This document shows positions 30,431 through 40,696 of a stretch of 64,000 bases of DNA, in pieces. Location: the NCBI GenBank assembly GCA_946894095.1, contig OX335657.1:12648001-12712000 (forward strand), given 5' to 3'. The notes beneath the pieces are model-generated. The model searched no databases and was not told where the DNA came from. It saw nothing but the letters and a program-made list of their open reading frames with translations. Source of the stretch: Incurvaria masculella (taxonomy: Eukaryota > Arthropoda > Insecta > Lepidoptera > Incurvariidae). Position 1 is the stretch's first letter; every line of letters begins with the position of its first letter. A program made the translations under genes and the position numbers.

Positions 30431-31611
30431 TTTAACATGATTTATTCTTACTTGTGTAGTGTATTTTAGTATATATTGTCTGTTTACCAAATACATTATG
30501 TAACATATGAAATAATAAAAATACGCCACTCACATGGTTTTTTATTTTCGATCAAGTTATATTCACTTGCACGTCATTGATTATTGTCATTAAAGAAGCG
30601 TCTCTAGAGAAACTCAATAAGCTATCGTTCCTGTTGGCTGCTGGGATATCTGAAAACTCCTGCATTATATTATTATACATATCTTAATGTATTGCCATCT
30701 TCTAAAATCCAAAGTGTATCTCCTCTCCCAGCCCGAAGCGATGAACAGGGCACGATTCGACTCCGTCCAAACGGCACGCGAGCAATGTATGAATATAATG
30801 AATATTAAAATGCTACGGATAACATGCGACTTTGATTAAAAAAGCATAAATCTTAAAAAGCACTATTAGCTTAATGTAACTTTGAAAATATGTGCATTAT
30901 AATTTATTTATTTAATGGATACGGCACTACCGTTATCTCTTTAATTTGAGATTCAGCGAGATCTACATTTTACAATGGTTCTCAATTTTATGTGCATTAT
31001 AATTTAATAGCTGTGCTCCTGGCTCCGCCCGCGTTAAGCTCCGACGAAAAACAGTCGGTTTATCTCCGATTTCTCATATTAATTTATATAATCGGAATCT
31101 AAACATCTAAAACCATTATTGTTTATTTTAAACTTTAAGATTTTCTAAGCCTAATGTAAAGTTTATCTTTTTAAATTTTATCACTTCCTGTTAACCTAAA
31201 CACAAATTAAATTAACTGATTCCTACATTTTTACATTTCAACATTATGTACTTTGCGAACTCTGGCATGGAGTCCCGGCGCATCTGAGCAAAATTAAAAA
31301 ATCATCAATTATCAGACTATAAACGATATAATTGAGGTAAAACGGAAAAATAACAGATTCGCCCAGTACCCGTAACATACTCGTAGTTCCTCTTAAAGCG
31401 ATGGAGAGCGAATCGAAATGTTCTTACCCTTGAAAAGCAAAGGTAATACGTGGAAAATGGAGAGGACTTTTGTTCCACTGGACTGGAATACATCCATGCC
31501 AATTCTAACACGGTTTTATTTTCTTATTTCAGGTAAATATTGCAGCGGATACATAAAAGCTGCTGTTTCTAGAGTGTGAGTATTGAATAGAATGCTATAT
31601 ATCTATAAATA
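30431..31611. other. unassigned stretch
   Basis: No gene recognised. At 31,008-31,050 TGTGCTCCTGGCTCCGCCCG may be the edge of an old Helitron-like piece. Confidence 0.4.
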
Positions 31612-32168
31612 GACTAGGAGGTCGCGACAAAAATGGTAACGATAACGTAAACGGCTGAAACTGGGTTCACGGGATAAAGACCAACCGTCTGATGCTAAAT
31701 GTGTCAGTCTGCCTGTTCCAAGTGGTTGCGTTACGTAGATAAGGCGCCTGAAAAACTAGTTATTGTGACAAAAAAAAAAATTGATAAGGTAAATGAATGA
31801 AAATTGACGAAACATGAAAGCATCAGTACATACTTGCTTAGCAATGCAAAAACTGAACAAATCTTTGGTTTCATTTCGTAGTTATAAGCGATTTAGGTTA
31901 CTGATATAACTTTAGGTATATTTAAGTATTTAATTAAAAAACCGACTGGTTATTGTTGTATAATTAATAAGTATCAATGTTTCCAGACAATCAGTATATT
32001 CATCAGCAAGTATATACCAGCATCTATTTTATATAGCCAATCTAGATAACGCAACCACTTGGTACGGGCAGACCGACATATTTAGCATCAGAGGGTTGGT
32101 CTCTAACATGTGAACCAAGATTCAGCCATTTACCTTATCGTGACCAAAAATGTCGTGACCTCCCGGAA
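31612..32168 (+). mobile_element. long-TIR MITE, copy 2
   Basis: It runs from GACTAGGAGGTCGCGACAAA to CGTGACCTCCCGGAA. It is collinear with copies 1 and 3 over the full length and differs mainly by single bases (for example GACCAACCGTCTGATGCTAA for TACAACCCTCTGAAGCTAAA). Confidence 0.82.
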
Positions 32169-34301
32169 TAAAAGGGGATGGCCCGTTTTCGTACTGATTA
32201 TTAAATTTCATGGCTTTACACGAATGGCTTGGTAGGTACCACTTAGTGCTATGTAGACTTACCACCAGCCATAGGTGAGTTGAGAGAAATATTATTTGTT
32301 CATACATTAAGTGGAAAAAAATCTAAATATTAAAAAAAAAACTCTTGTCTAGACTCAATTCATGTTTTGACCACATTTTATTATTGATTGAGTACATATA
32401 CAAATGTTAATGTAAGAATAAGTGTTTTTGTTCGTGTCCATCTCCATTCTCCAATAGTTTCGGACTTATGTCCCCTCATCAAAATATTTGTTTAGTGAGA
32501 TTAACAAAAGTAGCCCGATTTCAAATATGGCAAAAAATATACCAAACGTGTATACAAAGTCAATCATCTTTGAAATTTGCTAATGGCTTATACTTAATAA
32601 TATGCTCATTAATTATATAGCTAATACTATATGCTTTGGTGTTTTAGTTACCTACCTCATCTTGCAAGGTAGGTAAAGTGGATAATTGTGTTTTTTTTAT
32701 TATTTCCACGGTTACGTATTATAACTACGAAACCATCCATTACATAATCACAATTGCTAACATTATTATATATTAGGGGGTTCCTTTCATAAATATCAGT
32801 TATTACACTCTCATTTATTAAAATAATAAGTTTGTTTCTCGGCAGGATTGGTTTCTTAGTCGAGTGAGAGTACACAAACAGTCCCAAAACTCAAATACTT
32901 GATCGCAATCCGGGCAACATTAAATATTGATTGAAGACAACTCGATGCGAACGGGGCTTTGGCAAAGTTGAACTCGGCCCGTGTTTGAGCACAGCTTAAA
33001 CTGCCTGAAGGGGTGCCGGAAAATTTGCTTTGCAATAATACTGGTGGGTTTACAGTCGCTGCGGTGGCCCGATGGTAGAGAATCAGTGGCTTTCGGTAAT
33101 TTTCCCAATTGTACCAGCGGCTCTCTGAGCTGTAGACCTGCGAGTGTCTTTGCACGAAATCTTTTGTTTTTGCTGAAACAGGGACGCTTCGCTCGGTCAA
33201 AAAACTATAAACTAAAGGGCTCTCTCTGTAGCTCTGGACTCTAAACTGTAGAACTCGTAAGTCTGTCTTTTTGATCATAAGACATTTCTAAACATTTTGA
33301 AAAAAAAAACAAAAACTGACTCGACTAAAAATTTTTACATAATTATAGAACCTGCTTACATTTTTTTTTACGTTTTATGTGGATAGGTAATTATTATATT
33401 TGATACATAATATATTTCGGTTCATTCATTCACATACGGAATAACAAAAAGGTTAAATGAATCGTCAGAGCTGCTAATACCTAGTTAAATTAAATTAGTG
33501 AGTATAAAGTCAAATATGTTTCATTTTTCATGTATTTTTCTTGGCGGCAGAAACATTTTGTCAAAGAACTGATCACGAATGGAAGTTAAATTGACAACTG
33601 GCACGTGATCTGTAACGGAATCACCATTTTCTTCCTGTTCAATGAACAGATGCCGAGACTAAGCTCCCATACCCGCTCATGCCATCGGTTAACGCTTAAA
33701 AGTCGGCCGAACACTCTGTTCGCCTATTGAGGCAGCTTATTAACACACTTATGACGAAGCACGTAAGAACTATTCGTGATCCCTTTATATTTCCGAACGA
33801 ACCGTAGCGAACGAATTTTTAACTAATTTCACGACCTAATTGCTTCAGAGTTTTCGAAATTGACGCCTTTCTTTTAAAACCGGATCGAGAGAGATGTATC
33901 ATTTTGGTTTATAATTTGAACGGACATTCGTGATGGCACGAATATTACTTATATTATTACATTCCTGGTCCTGAACCCTGGTCGGAGCACGTTTTAATTG
34001 GATGTTATTGCAATGTTACATTATTATCAATTGTTTTAATTTCTATGTTATAGATGGAGTCTTTTTGAACCAAATAAATCTGACGACGATTAGTATAACT
34101 ATTAGTTCGCCTGTTATAGCATTTAGTTAGGTTTATTAGTAAATATTATTTATTTTTTATTTATTAGGAGAATAAACAGAAATAGACAATTTAACACATC
34201 ATCAGACTCAGAGGTCATGTGTTTAATCTCATGCCCGTTGTCATGCACCACTCTCTTTTTCGTTCTAAGCATTTTCCCTCCCCACCTTATCTCACCTAAT
34301 C
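32169..34301. other. unassigned stretch
   Basis: The minus frame at 32856-33278 (140 codons) is the longest outside the LINE, but it has no motif, no family resemblance and mixed composition. At 33,061 GCGGTGGCCCGATGGTAGAG looks like an isolated A-box-type motif. No other feature was recognised. Confidence 0.4.
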
Positions 34302-35469
34302 AAAAGGCGTTTTCGTGTTGATGAAGCTGCTATTGATTTAGGTCTAATGAATGTAGATCTCGATTTAGTACACAATTGGGCTTCGAGGCTTGGCCTTCTG
34401 GTCAATCCTTCCAAGTCCCAGGCTATCATAATCGGTACTCCCAAACTTCTTTCTAAGCTAAATCGAGACGACCTACCAGTTCTTCAGTTCAATGGCACCG
34501 TTATTCCTTTTGTGAAATGCGTGAAAAACCTGGGACTCTTGATTGACGAGACTCTGTCTTGGCAACCACAAGTCAGTCAAGTAAGCCGCAAAATGTTCGC
34601 TAGCATGCACGCACTGCAAAGATTGAAGAACTTTCTCTCTCTCGCACAAACCTTACTTCTCCCTGTACTCGATTATGCCGATGTGTGTTACCTTGACCTC
34701 ACTCAAGAGCTTCTGAATAAACTTGACCGTCTTCTCAACCTGTGTATCTGTTACATTTTTGGCCTACGTAAATACGATCATGTATCGGAATTTCGTGCTC
34801 ATCTTCAGTGGCGCGACATCCGTCATCGCAGGAACTCTCATGTCCTTTCTCTCCTCTATATGACCCTGAATGACGCCAATGCCCCCTCATACCTAAGGAA
34901 TCGGTTTACATATCTCTGCTCACATGGTCTCCCACTTAGATCGATCAACCGACTCCTTGGTTCTTTCTATTCCCTCGCACTCATCTTCTGCCTATTCCGA
35001 CTCCTTCACGGTACACGCTGCAAGGCAGTGGAATAAGCTACCTCCTCCAGTACGAAATTCGCCCTCTATTCATGCGTTAAAAAAAATCTTAAAGCTTTCT
35101 TTCTTTCCTAATTACGTCTTTACTCCCCCCCCCCCCCACAGTTTTCAGTTAATTTTTATTCCTATTGGCAATACATTGCTTTGTTTTTTTTTTTTTTTTT
35201 CTCAATTTTTGTGATAGTGATAAGTATCATACTTTATTTTCTGTTTCTATATTATATAAAGTGTTTATATATTTATATTAATATGTATATAAGTAGTAGT
35301 ATATTGTGTATAATATTTGTTGTAGTAAATTCATTTGTCTCTATAACTGCTACTCGCACTACTGCTCACGATACCCAAAGGTAGACTGGTAGAGAATGCC
35401 CCTGGCATTAAGTTGTACCTTTTGCCCGAATTTTGAGTGCAATAAACATATATAAATAAATAAATATAT
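34302..35469 (+). pseudogene. 5'-truncated LINE (jockey/CR1-like), C-terminal reverse transcriptase part
   Basis: The frame is open from about 34,305 and encodes RRFRVDEAAIDLGLMNVDLD, then NWASRLGLLVNPSKSQAIII, LGLLIDETLSWQPQVSQVSR, LLLPVLDYADVCYLDLTQEL and FGLRKYDHVSEFRAHLQWRD. This order is typical of the region after the YxDD motif (thumb and C-terminal domain) of jockey/CR1-type non-LTR elements. A frameshift near 34,940-34,955 moves the end (IPSHSSSAYSDSFTVHAARQ, WNKLPPPVRNSPSIHALKKI) into another frame. The 3' UTR has a C-run, a T-run, TAGAGAATGCCCCTGGCATT and an (AAATA)n tail. The endonuclease and the catalytic RT core are absent, so it is dead. Confidence 0.85.
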
Positions 35470-35561
35470 AGTGTAAATACGATAATATGTGCTTCATTGA
35501 GTTGGACTTATTCAAACAGGTCATTCATCACATAAGGATTTACGAGGGAAGCTTCTATATT

Positions 35562-35612
35562 TTTAACCACCTTCGAAAAAAGGAGGAGGTTCTCAATTCG
35601 TCGGAATCTTTT
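35562..35612 (-). mobile_element. retroelement tail, inverse of the AACCTCCTCC family
   Basis: TTTTAACCACCTTCGAAAAA-AGGAGGAGGTTCTCAATTCG is the inverse of the tails at 25,861 and 27,010. Confidence 0.55.
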
Positions 35613-35891
35613 TTTTTGTGAGAACAGTTTTTACTTCATTTTACCCAGTTTTCCCGCAACTTCACACTGTTGTTGAAAATTACTAATAGTCCTCGCTTGT
35701 ATCGTGAGATCGGCTGCAGGTGGTGTTAATCGTCACCATCGATCAGCTGTGGCGACTGGTGCGACTGTTTCTGACAGTCCGTGACGCAAATCGTGAATTA
35801 TTGCACGTGCACCTATTGTTGCCTAGTTCAGCAATAGAGACCACATGCCGTTCGACCCGTTCACGTTCAAGTTTCCATTGCTCGCTTTTTT
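35613..35891. other. unassigned stretch
   Basis: No family recognised. The plus frame from 35,720 is open but crosses into the SINE, so it has no meaning as a unit. Confidence 0.4.
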
Positions 35892-36365
35892 TTTGTAACT
35901 GGACATGGTTGGCTAATACCACACCTCAGTCAGTCAGTCATTCAGCGTGTTTGCGTCCAATGCTGGACATACGCCTCTCCAATTTTTCTCCAGTCCTCCC
36001 GGCCGTCAGCGGTACGGAACCACTGCTTTCCGCCGACGCACTTGATGTCGTCGTCCCACCTGGCCACACTTACTTTCAGTATAGGACACGGCTAATCCAA
36101 CGGTCGTCTTCTCTTCGGCTGGCGTGGCCAGCCCACTGCCACTTAGCTTAGCTTGGCATGGTATTTGCCAAATACATCAAATAATCACTATTCGCTGTGC
36201 AAGGGCCTTCCTTGCATCGAACTGAATGGGAAACATGGACAATCGTCATTGCGGTTTCAACCATCATCATTTCAACCATAATGCGATGGTATCAACATGG
36301 GCGGGATTAACCATACCACGTAGTGAGTAGGGATCGTGGAATAGGAATCACGAACGACAAATCCC
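35892..36365 (-). mobile_element. SINE interrupted by an RTE fragment
   Basis: Left part: TTTTTTGTAACTGGACATGG-TTGGCTAATACCACACC, the 3' hairpin arm. Right part (from 36,152): GCATGGTATTTGCCA, the other hairpin arm, then GGGCCTTCCTTGCATCGAAC and TTGCGGTTTCAACCATCATC. The RTE piece lies in the loop of the hairpin. The head has decayed. Confidence 0.75.
35926..36151 (-). pseudogene. RTE-type LINE, extreme 3' end
   Basis: On the minus strand one frame gives KWQWAGHASRREDDRWISRV, and after a stop and a frameshift another gives VARWDDDIKCVGGKQWFRTA, then DGREDWRKIGEAYVQHWTQ followed by a stop (35,942-35,944). 'KWxWAGHxxRxxDxRW...RWxDDIK...W...A.DR..W...GEAYVQ.W' is the C-terminal signature of RTE-clade elements. 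The tail is (CTGA)n, in keeping with the short-repeat tails of RTE. It is severely 5'-truncated. Confidence 0.85.
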
Positions 36366-37224
36366 TTACTCTTACGAGCAATTAATTAATGCAGGGTTCC
36401 TTCTTGTAATATTTTTACGTGCCGGGACCCACACAGTCCAAGCTTATATTTAATATCGTGATTTTGGATAGAAGCAAAATGACGCAGACAGTCCAAAGCT
36501 AATAATAAATTTTGGTCCTTTTATTTATGAAACCATCTGTAACATTTTAAAACTATTTTAATGTCTTAGCCGTAACAGTCTTGCTATATGTAAGAGCAGC
36601 CTAGGTGACCTCAAAACATGACTTCTCGTCACGACAAAGCCATACCCTCGTACGGATGGCTGTCTCATATTTATCTTTGTCCCACATTTAAATCGTGCAG
36701 ACTGTCACTATGTCCCAGTCATATTTATTTAATAATTTATTTCTTCACTCTTTAATACATGCATGTAAAGGGCGAGCTTATAGCTAAAAATAGATGTCTT
36801 ACAACTAACCCTATCTAAAAATAAAGTGTGTAGAGTAGTAGAAATTAAACATAAAAAAAGACTTATAAACAAACACAGCTACAGTAATTTTTTTCCGGAA
36901 CGATAATGAAAGCAAGTAAAGAAAATAGTAATAAAAAGTAATAATTATGTAACGTATGTACCTAAATAATTTTCTGCATAAATATGTTCTTCACTCTGTA
37001 CTCAAATAAATTTAGAGATTCACTTACCTACTCTTTGAAGTAAGTCCATAGTCATGGTTCTTCACAAACACCCCAGACAGTCCACTCGAGTCAACCCCAG
37101 TGCGCGCAACAAATGCGCCGACAATTATTACTATTGTCGGAAACGTAACAATTATAAATGTACGGGAGCTATTGTTTTAACATAATTGCGCATAGGGTGC
37201 CTCGAGTGTAGACCATAGAGTTAA
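36366..37224. other. unassigned AT-rich stretch
   Basis: No gene or repeat ends recognised. Confidence 0.4.
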
Positions 37225-37301
37225 AAAAGGTTGCGACCCATTCGCGGGTGACCCGAACCAGCAAAACATACCACCATTCACGGGCATTGCGTCTACTAAC
37301 T
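37225..37301 (-). mobile_element. tRNA-Leu-like SINE fragment
   Basis: It has ACCCGAACCAGCAAAACATA and CACGGGCATTGCGTCTACTA, the B-box and A-box sides of the family tRNA-like part. It is cut off 12 bases before the foldback MITE at 37,314. Confidence 0.6.
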
Positions 37302-37313
37302 TAACTAGACTAA

Positions 37314-37439
37314 CCCCTGTTTTTACCACCTCCAGTTACCTGAAATGCGATAGTTAACTTTCGGCTACATTGCATATTTGTATGATGTAACCGAAAGATA
37401 ACTTTGGGATTTTTGTAGCCGGTGGTGGTGGAACCGGGC
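37314..37439. mobile_element. short foldback MITE, copy 2
   Basis: CCCCTGTTTTTACCACCTCC to GGTGGTGGTGGAACCGGGC is the inverse of copy 1 at 15,945, of the same size. The central TTTCGGCTACATTGCATATT and ATGATGTAACCGAAAGATAA match it. Confidence 0.78.
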
Positions 37440-37566
37440 GAAACTCAAGTCAATCTATGTAGGACTGGCTCTAGCGTCTGATGCCAAATGCGATTGTGTT
37501 GACGATGGGAATATGTTTGGATGTTCAACCTTTTCAGTAAATGTCCACAGGTCAGGTAAAGCGTAT

Positions 37567-37938
37567 AATCTAAAACACTGTGTTAGTAGGAGGCATTGAT
37601 TCCGAGGGAGGAGCTGCAGGAGAATACCAAATTATGGGTAGACAGCAGAAGCCTGAGTCCGCTAATAGATAACTCCACTTTCGAGCATTAGTGTTATGAG
37701 ATAACACACAATTTGGTACATTTTTATTTGATTCCGGGGTTATCTCATAACGCTAACGCTCGAAAGTGGAGTTATCTATTAGCGGACTTAGGCTTCAGGC
37801 GGCGAAATTGGGAGACGCAATTCTCACTTTTTCTCTTCGGGTCCAGCATTGCAGTATATTCGTAAAGTAGTTTTTTTACAAGGTTCTTTCTTTAATGTGT
37901 CCTTGCTTCATGGTCGATTCTGCATACATATCATACTT
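37567..37938 (+). mobile_element. tRNA-Leu-like SINE split by a foldback element
   Basis: Left part: ACACTGTGTTAGTAGGAGGC to TTATGGGTAGACAGCAG. Right part: CAGGCGGCGAAATTGGGAGA-CGC (A-box region), TTCGGGTCCAGC, TATATTCGTAAAGTAGTTTT and GTGTCCTTGCTTCATGGTCG. It is in the orientation opposite to the other copies. The insertion duplicated CAG. Confidence 0.72.
37649..37795. mobile_element. 147-bp foldback element with CAG target duplication
   Basis: AAGCCTGAGTCCGCTAATAG-ATAACTCCACTTTCGAGC faces GCTCGAAAGTGGAGTTATCT-ATTAGCGGACTTAGGCTT. The inverted arms are about 57 bp with few mismatches, leaving a loop of about 33 bp. CAG stands on both sides (37,646-37,648 and 37,796-37,798), and the intact SINE copy at 28,890 shows a single CAG at this point. 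A 3-bp target duplication fits the PIF/Harbinger or CACTA groups, but the ends do not let me choose. Confidence 0.82.
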
Positions 37939-38066
37939 GTCTTTATGATTGAAGTTATTTCGGTAAATGTTTTATGGCGAGTAAGTCCCATCTATGATAG
38001 TTATTTCTCTTATTGTGCTCAAGGTGCTGTCACCTCGGATCTGCCTCCGGGTGCAGGTCTACCTAA

Positions 38067-38190
38067 GGCCCTATTTCCACGAGGAAGTAAACTTACACGA
38101 CTTGCAGAGGCGTTTACACGGGCGATTAACTGTCTGACAATCTGTCCGAGATTTCTCGCGGAGGTTTAATTCCTCGTGGAAATGGGGCCC
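38067..38190. mobile_element. foldback MITE, 124 bp
   Basis: GGCCCTATTTCCACGAGGAA-GTAAAC faces GTTTAATTCCTCGTGGAAAT-GGGGCC. The arms are about 27 bp. The interior (TTACACGACTTGCAGAGGCG) is unremarkable. Confidence 0.68.
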
Positions 38191-38325
38191 AATACTTCGC
38201 CAGTATGGCTTCACACACAGTGCACAATCAGTGCACCTATTCCTCGATGATTTTGTCACCGTATGGCTGTCGGCCTACTGTCTTAATAAATCCGAGCCGG
38301 GATTATGACAGGATACACCTACGTT

Positions 38326-38698
38326 TTTTTTATGTGACTGGACATGGATGGCTAATACCACAAGTTCTGTCATGGTATTAGCCCACATGGGAACTAGGTG
38401 CCATCCCAGGACCTTCCTTATAATGCACGGCTACATTGAACTGGATGGAAAACACGGACAATTTTCATTGCCGCTTCGACCATCGTTCATCCAATGCGAT
38501 TGTACCAACCCGGGCGGGATAAACCCTACCACCTAGTAAGTAAGGAAGGGGACCTACAGCTTAACGTGGAATCCGAACCACGGCCAGCCTCTCTCAACGG
38601 TCGAATGGTCACCCATCCAAGACCAGACCGGACCCAGCGTTGCTTAACTTCGGAGAGCGATCGCCGAAGTGTCGCGCCACTGGGCCACTGAGGCTGAC
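38326..38698 (-). mobile_element. 5S-headed SINE, full-length copy
   Basis: It is the best match to the reference copy at 18,812, in the opposite orientation. Both hairpin arms are intact (GGCTAATACCA and TGGTATTAGCC) around CAAGTTCTGTCA. The 5S part reads CTCCGAAGTTAAGCAACGCT-GGGTCCGG and CTTGGATGGGTGACC. The start is GTCAGCCTCAGTGGCCCAGT. The high similarity of the two copies suggests recent activity. Confidence 0.88.
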
Positions 38699-40428
38699 GT
38701 ATAATAATGTATTGTGTAGTAGAGTTATAAGTCTACAGCCGGCACCGGGCTGCCTCGTCGCGGCTAGCCGCTGGCCGACTGTTCCGGCGAAGTGCATTAT
38801 AATGAGAGTCCACGAAGTTCGGTCCCACCACCTCGGTCCGAGGAACACCGAGAGGAAAATCAAATAATGCTGACAAATGCTTGTCGCCGCCATTATTGCG
38901 ATTTCGATTGCATCAGCTTGTAGAAGTTTTGCTTGTAACTTGCTTGCTTGTGGCAAGTTGTAAACCTGAATATTCTCGTAATCTCAAAAATATATTTTTA
39001 AATATTCAGTGAAAGTTGTTTTTCATTCTGAACTATGAATATTATTTTGGCAATGTATAATCAAATTGTCTTTATGTTTACCTACACATTATCCTCCGAA
39101 TAGGTAGCGGAGCCAAAAACCGTGTAGTACCGTCATAAAAAACTCTTAACTCTGTTATTGTGTCAGTGAAGTTTTATTTACCAGTTTAAACTAAGAAAAT
39201 TACCTTCATAATGTCGTTGAAATATGTGTCGTGGAAAAGAAACACTTCTGAAACTTCTGACTTTTAGCGCAATAGAGCATACAAAGTTTTCGTTAAATGT
39301 TAAAAGATCCTTTGGGAATATTGAATACTTATTTGCGCAACTTTATGTACCAAATGACTTATTTAACTTAAGGCTCCATATGACGCTAAATCGCACTTAG
39401 CTTTGTCTTAATTTCTCAGAGAATATTGAACTAATCATGCTAAAATTGCGTTATATGAAATTTCACTTAAATCCGCTTAATCTGAATGATTATTGTTCCA
39501 ATAGCATAACATTGGCCCGATAGAAAAAAATCGCGAAAATAGGTCGATTTTTTCACATTATGCTTTATTTCTCAGAATTGGTATTAATTACAGTGCTAGT
39601 AATCTCACATTATATTTGCAGCATGGTTTTCAAATTTTTGAATGATTATCGTTGCATTTGGACACAATTTTTCATTCAAAGCATCAAAAAAATGAATTTT
39701 GGACTTACGACAAAATTTCTGAGCACCGTAAAGTATCCCTTTCCCTTTCGTTCTCTTGGCGACTATCTATCGCCATTTCGGTAGCCTCAGTCCGCTGCGA
39801 TGTTTCGAAGCGGGCGCACGCCTCTCCGCACGACTCTCCGCACGCGGAGATCGCTTTCGGGATCGCGACAGTAACAAAGTTCCGAACCAAATTCCTACGA
39901 GCATCAGCTGAACTTCATAGATGGCGCTGTATAATTTTCAATCAAATGTTATTGAGGTCTAAAGCCGAAATAATTGACACTGGTTAGTAACGTTCGGTTA
40001 GCAAGATATAAATAAATAAAAATATCATAAATAAATAAAATATTTGTTATAATATAAAAAAAGTGATGTTTCCAGGAACCGAACTTCGATATGTGTGGTT
40101 CTCAACTTCGCAGCAAAAATACGACACTAAAACCATTGTGCCACGACTGTCGTTACGCAATTATGCTAAATTCTCCTTCTGAAGCCTAGCGGGCACTACG
40201 AGTATTGGGGCGGCCGCAAATATCCGCCTCCCCGTGGAACGTGCGTCTGCAGTACGTCCATTGCGGACGGGTCGCAACAGGACAAGTCACATGACCTTGG
40301 CAGATAGCTCGGCGGGCGGATTTTTGTAGTTTTTGTCGGCGGCACAGAATAATTAATAACATGAACAGAAGGAAAACTCCGTGAAAAGAATAAATGACAT
40401 AAATAATATGTTTTGTTTTGTTGGTTCG
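38699..40428. other. unassigned stretch
   Basis: No gene is recognised. A GC-richer part lies at 39,780-39,900 (GCGGGCGCACGCCTCTCCGC). One AGATGGCGC occurs at 39,921. From 40,000 to 40,060 the DNA is an AAATA-rich tail like those of LINEs. Confidence 0.4.
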
Positions 40429-40590
40429 TTTTTAGGGTACCGTACCCAAAGGGTGAATTATTACTAAGCATCCGCTGTCCGTCCGTCCGTCCGTCTGTCA
40501 CAGGGCCTTAGGTAGGCAGCTGAAATGTTCACGGAGTGTGTATTTATTTTACCGTTATAACAACAAATAGCTAAAATAAAATAATAATAC
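40429..40590 (-). mobile_element. (GTCY)n MITE, truncated
   Basis: It runs from TTTTTAGGGTACCGTACCCA to TTACCGTTATAACAACAAAT. The CGGAACCCTATTA part is deleted, and the copy fades into AT-rich DNA before the CCGGCC end. Confidence 0.75.
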
Positions 40591-40696
40591 AAATTAAAAA
40601 TATAATAAAATAAAATAAAATAAATTCTATGACGAAAAGAAACTCCAATATTAATCTCGGAGGAACGGTTCAGTTCAATTTCATGTGTTGTACATG

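Noticed and set aside
32856..33278. 140-codon minus-strand ORF as a gene
   Set aside because: No motif, no splice context, mixed composition, and a plus-strand frame overlaps it; the length alone is possible by chance in 64 kb.
34347..35036. Intact host gene of 229 codons
   Set aside because: It is the C-terminal part of a LINE reverse transcriptase with a frameshift and a LINE-type 3' UTR.
38609..38956. 115-codon minus ORF
   Set aside because: Its second part is the head of the 5S-type SINE.
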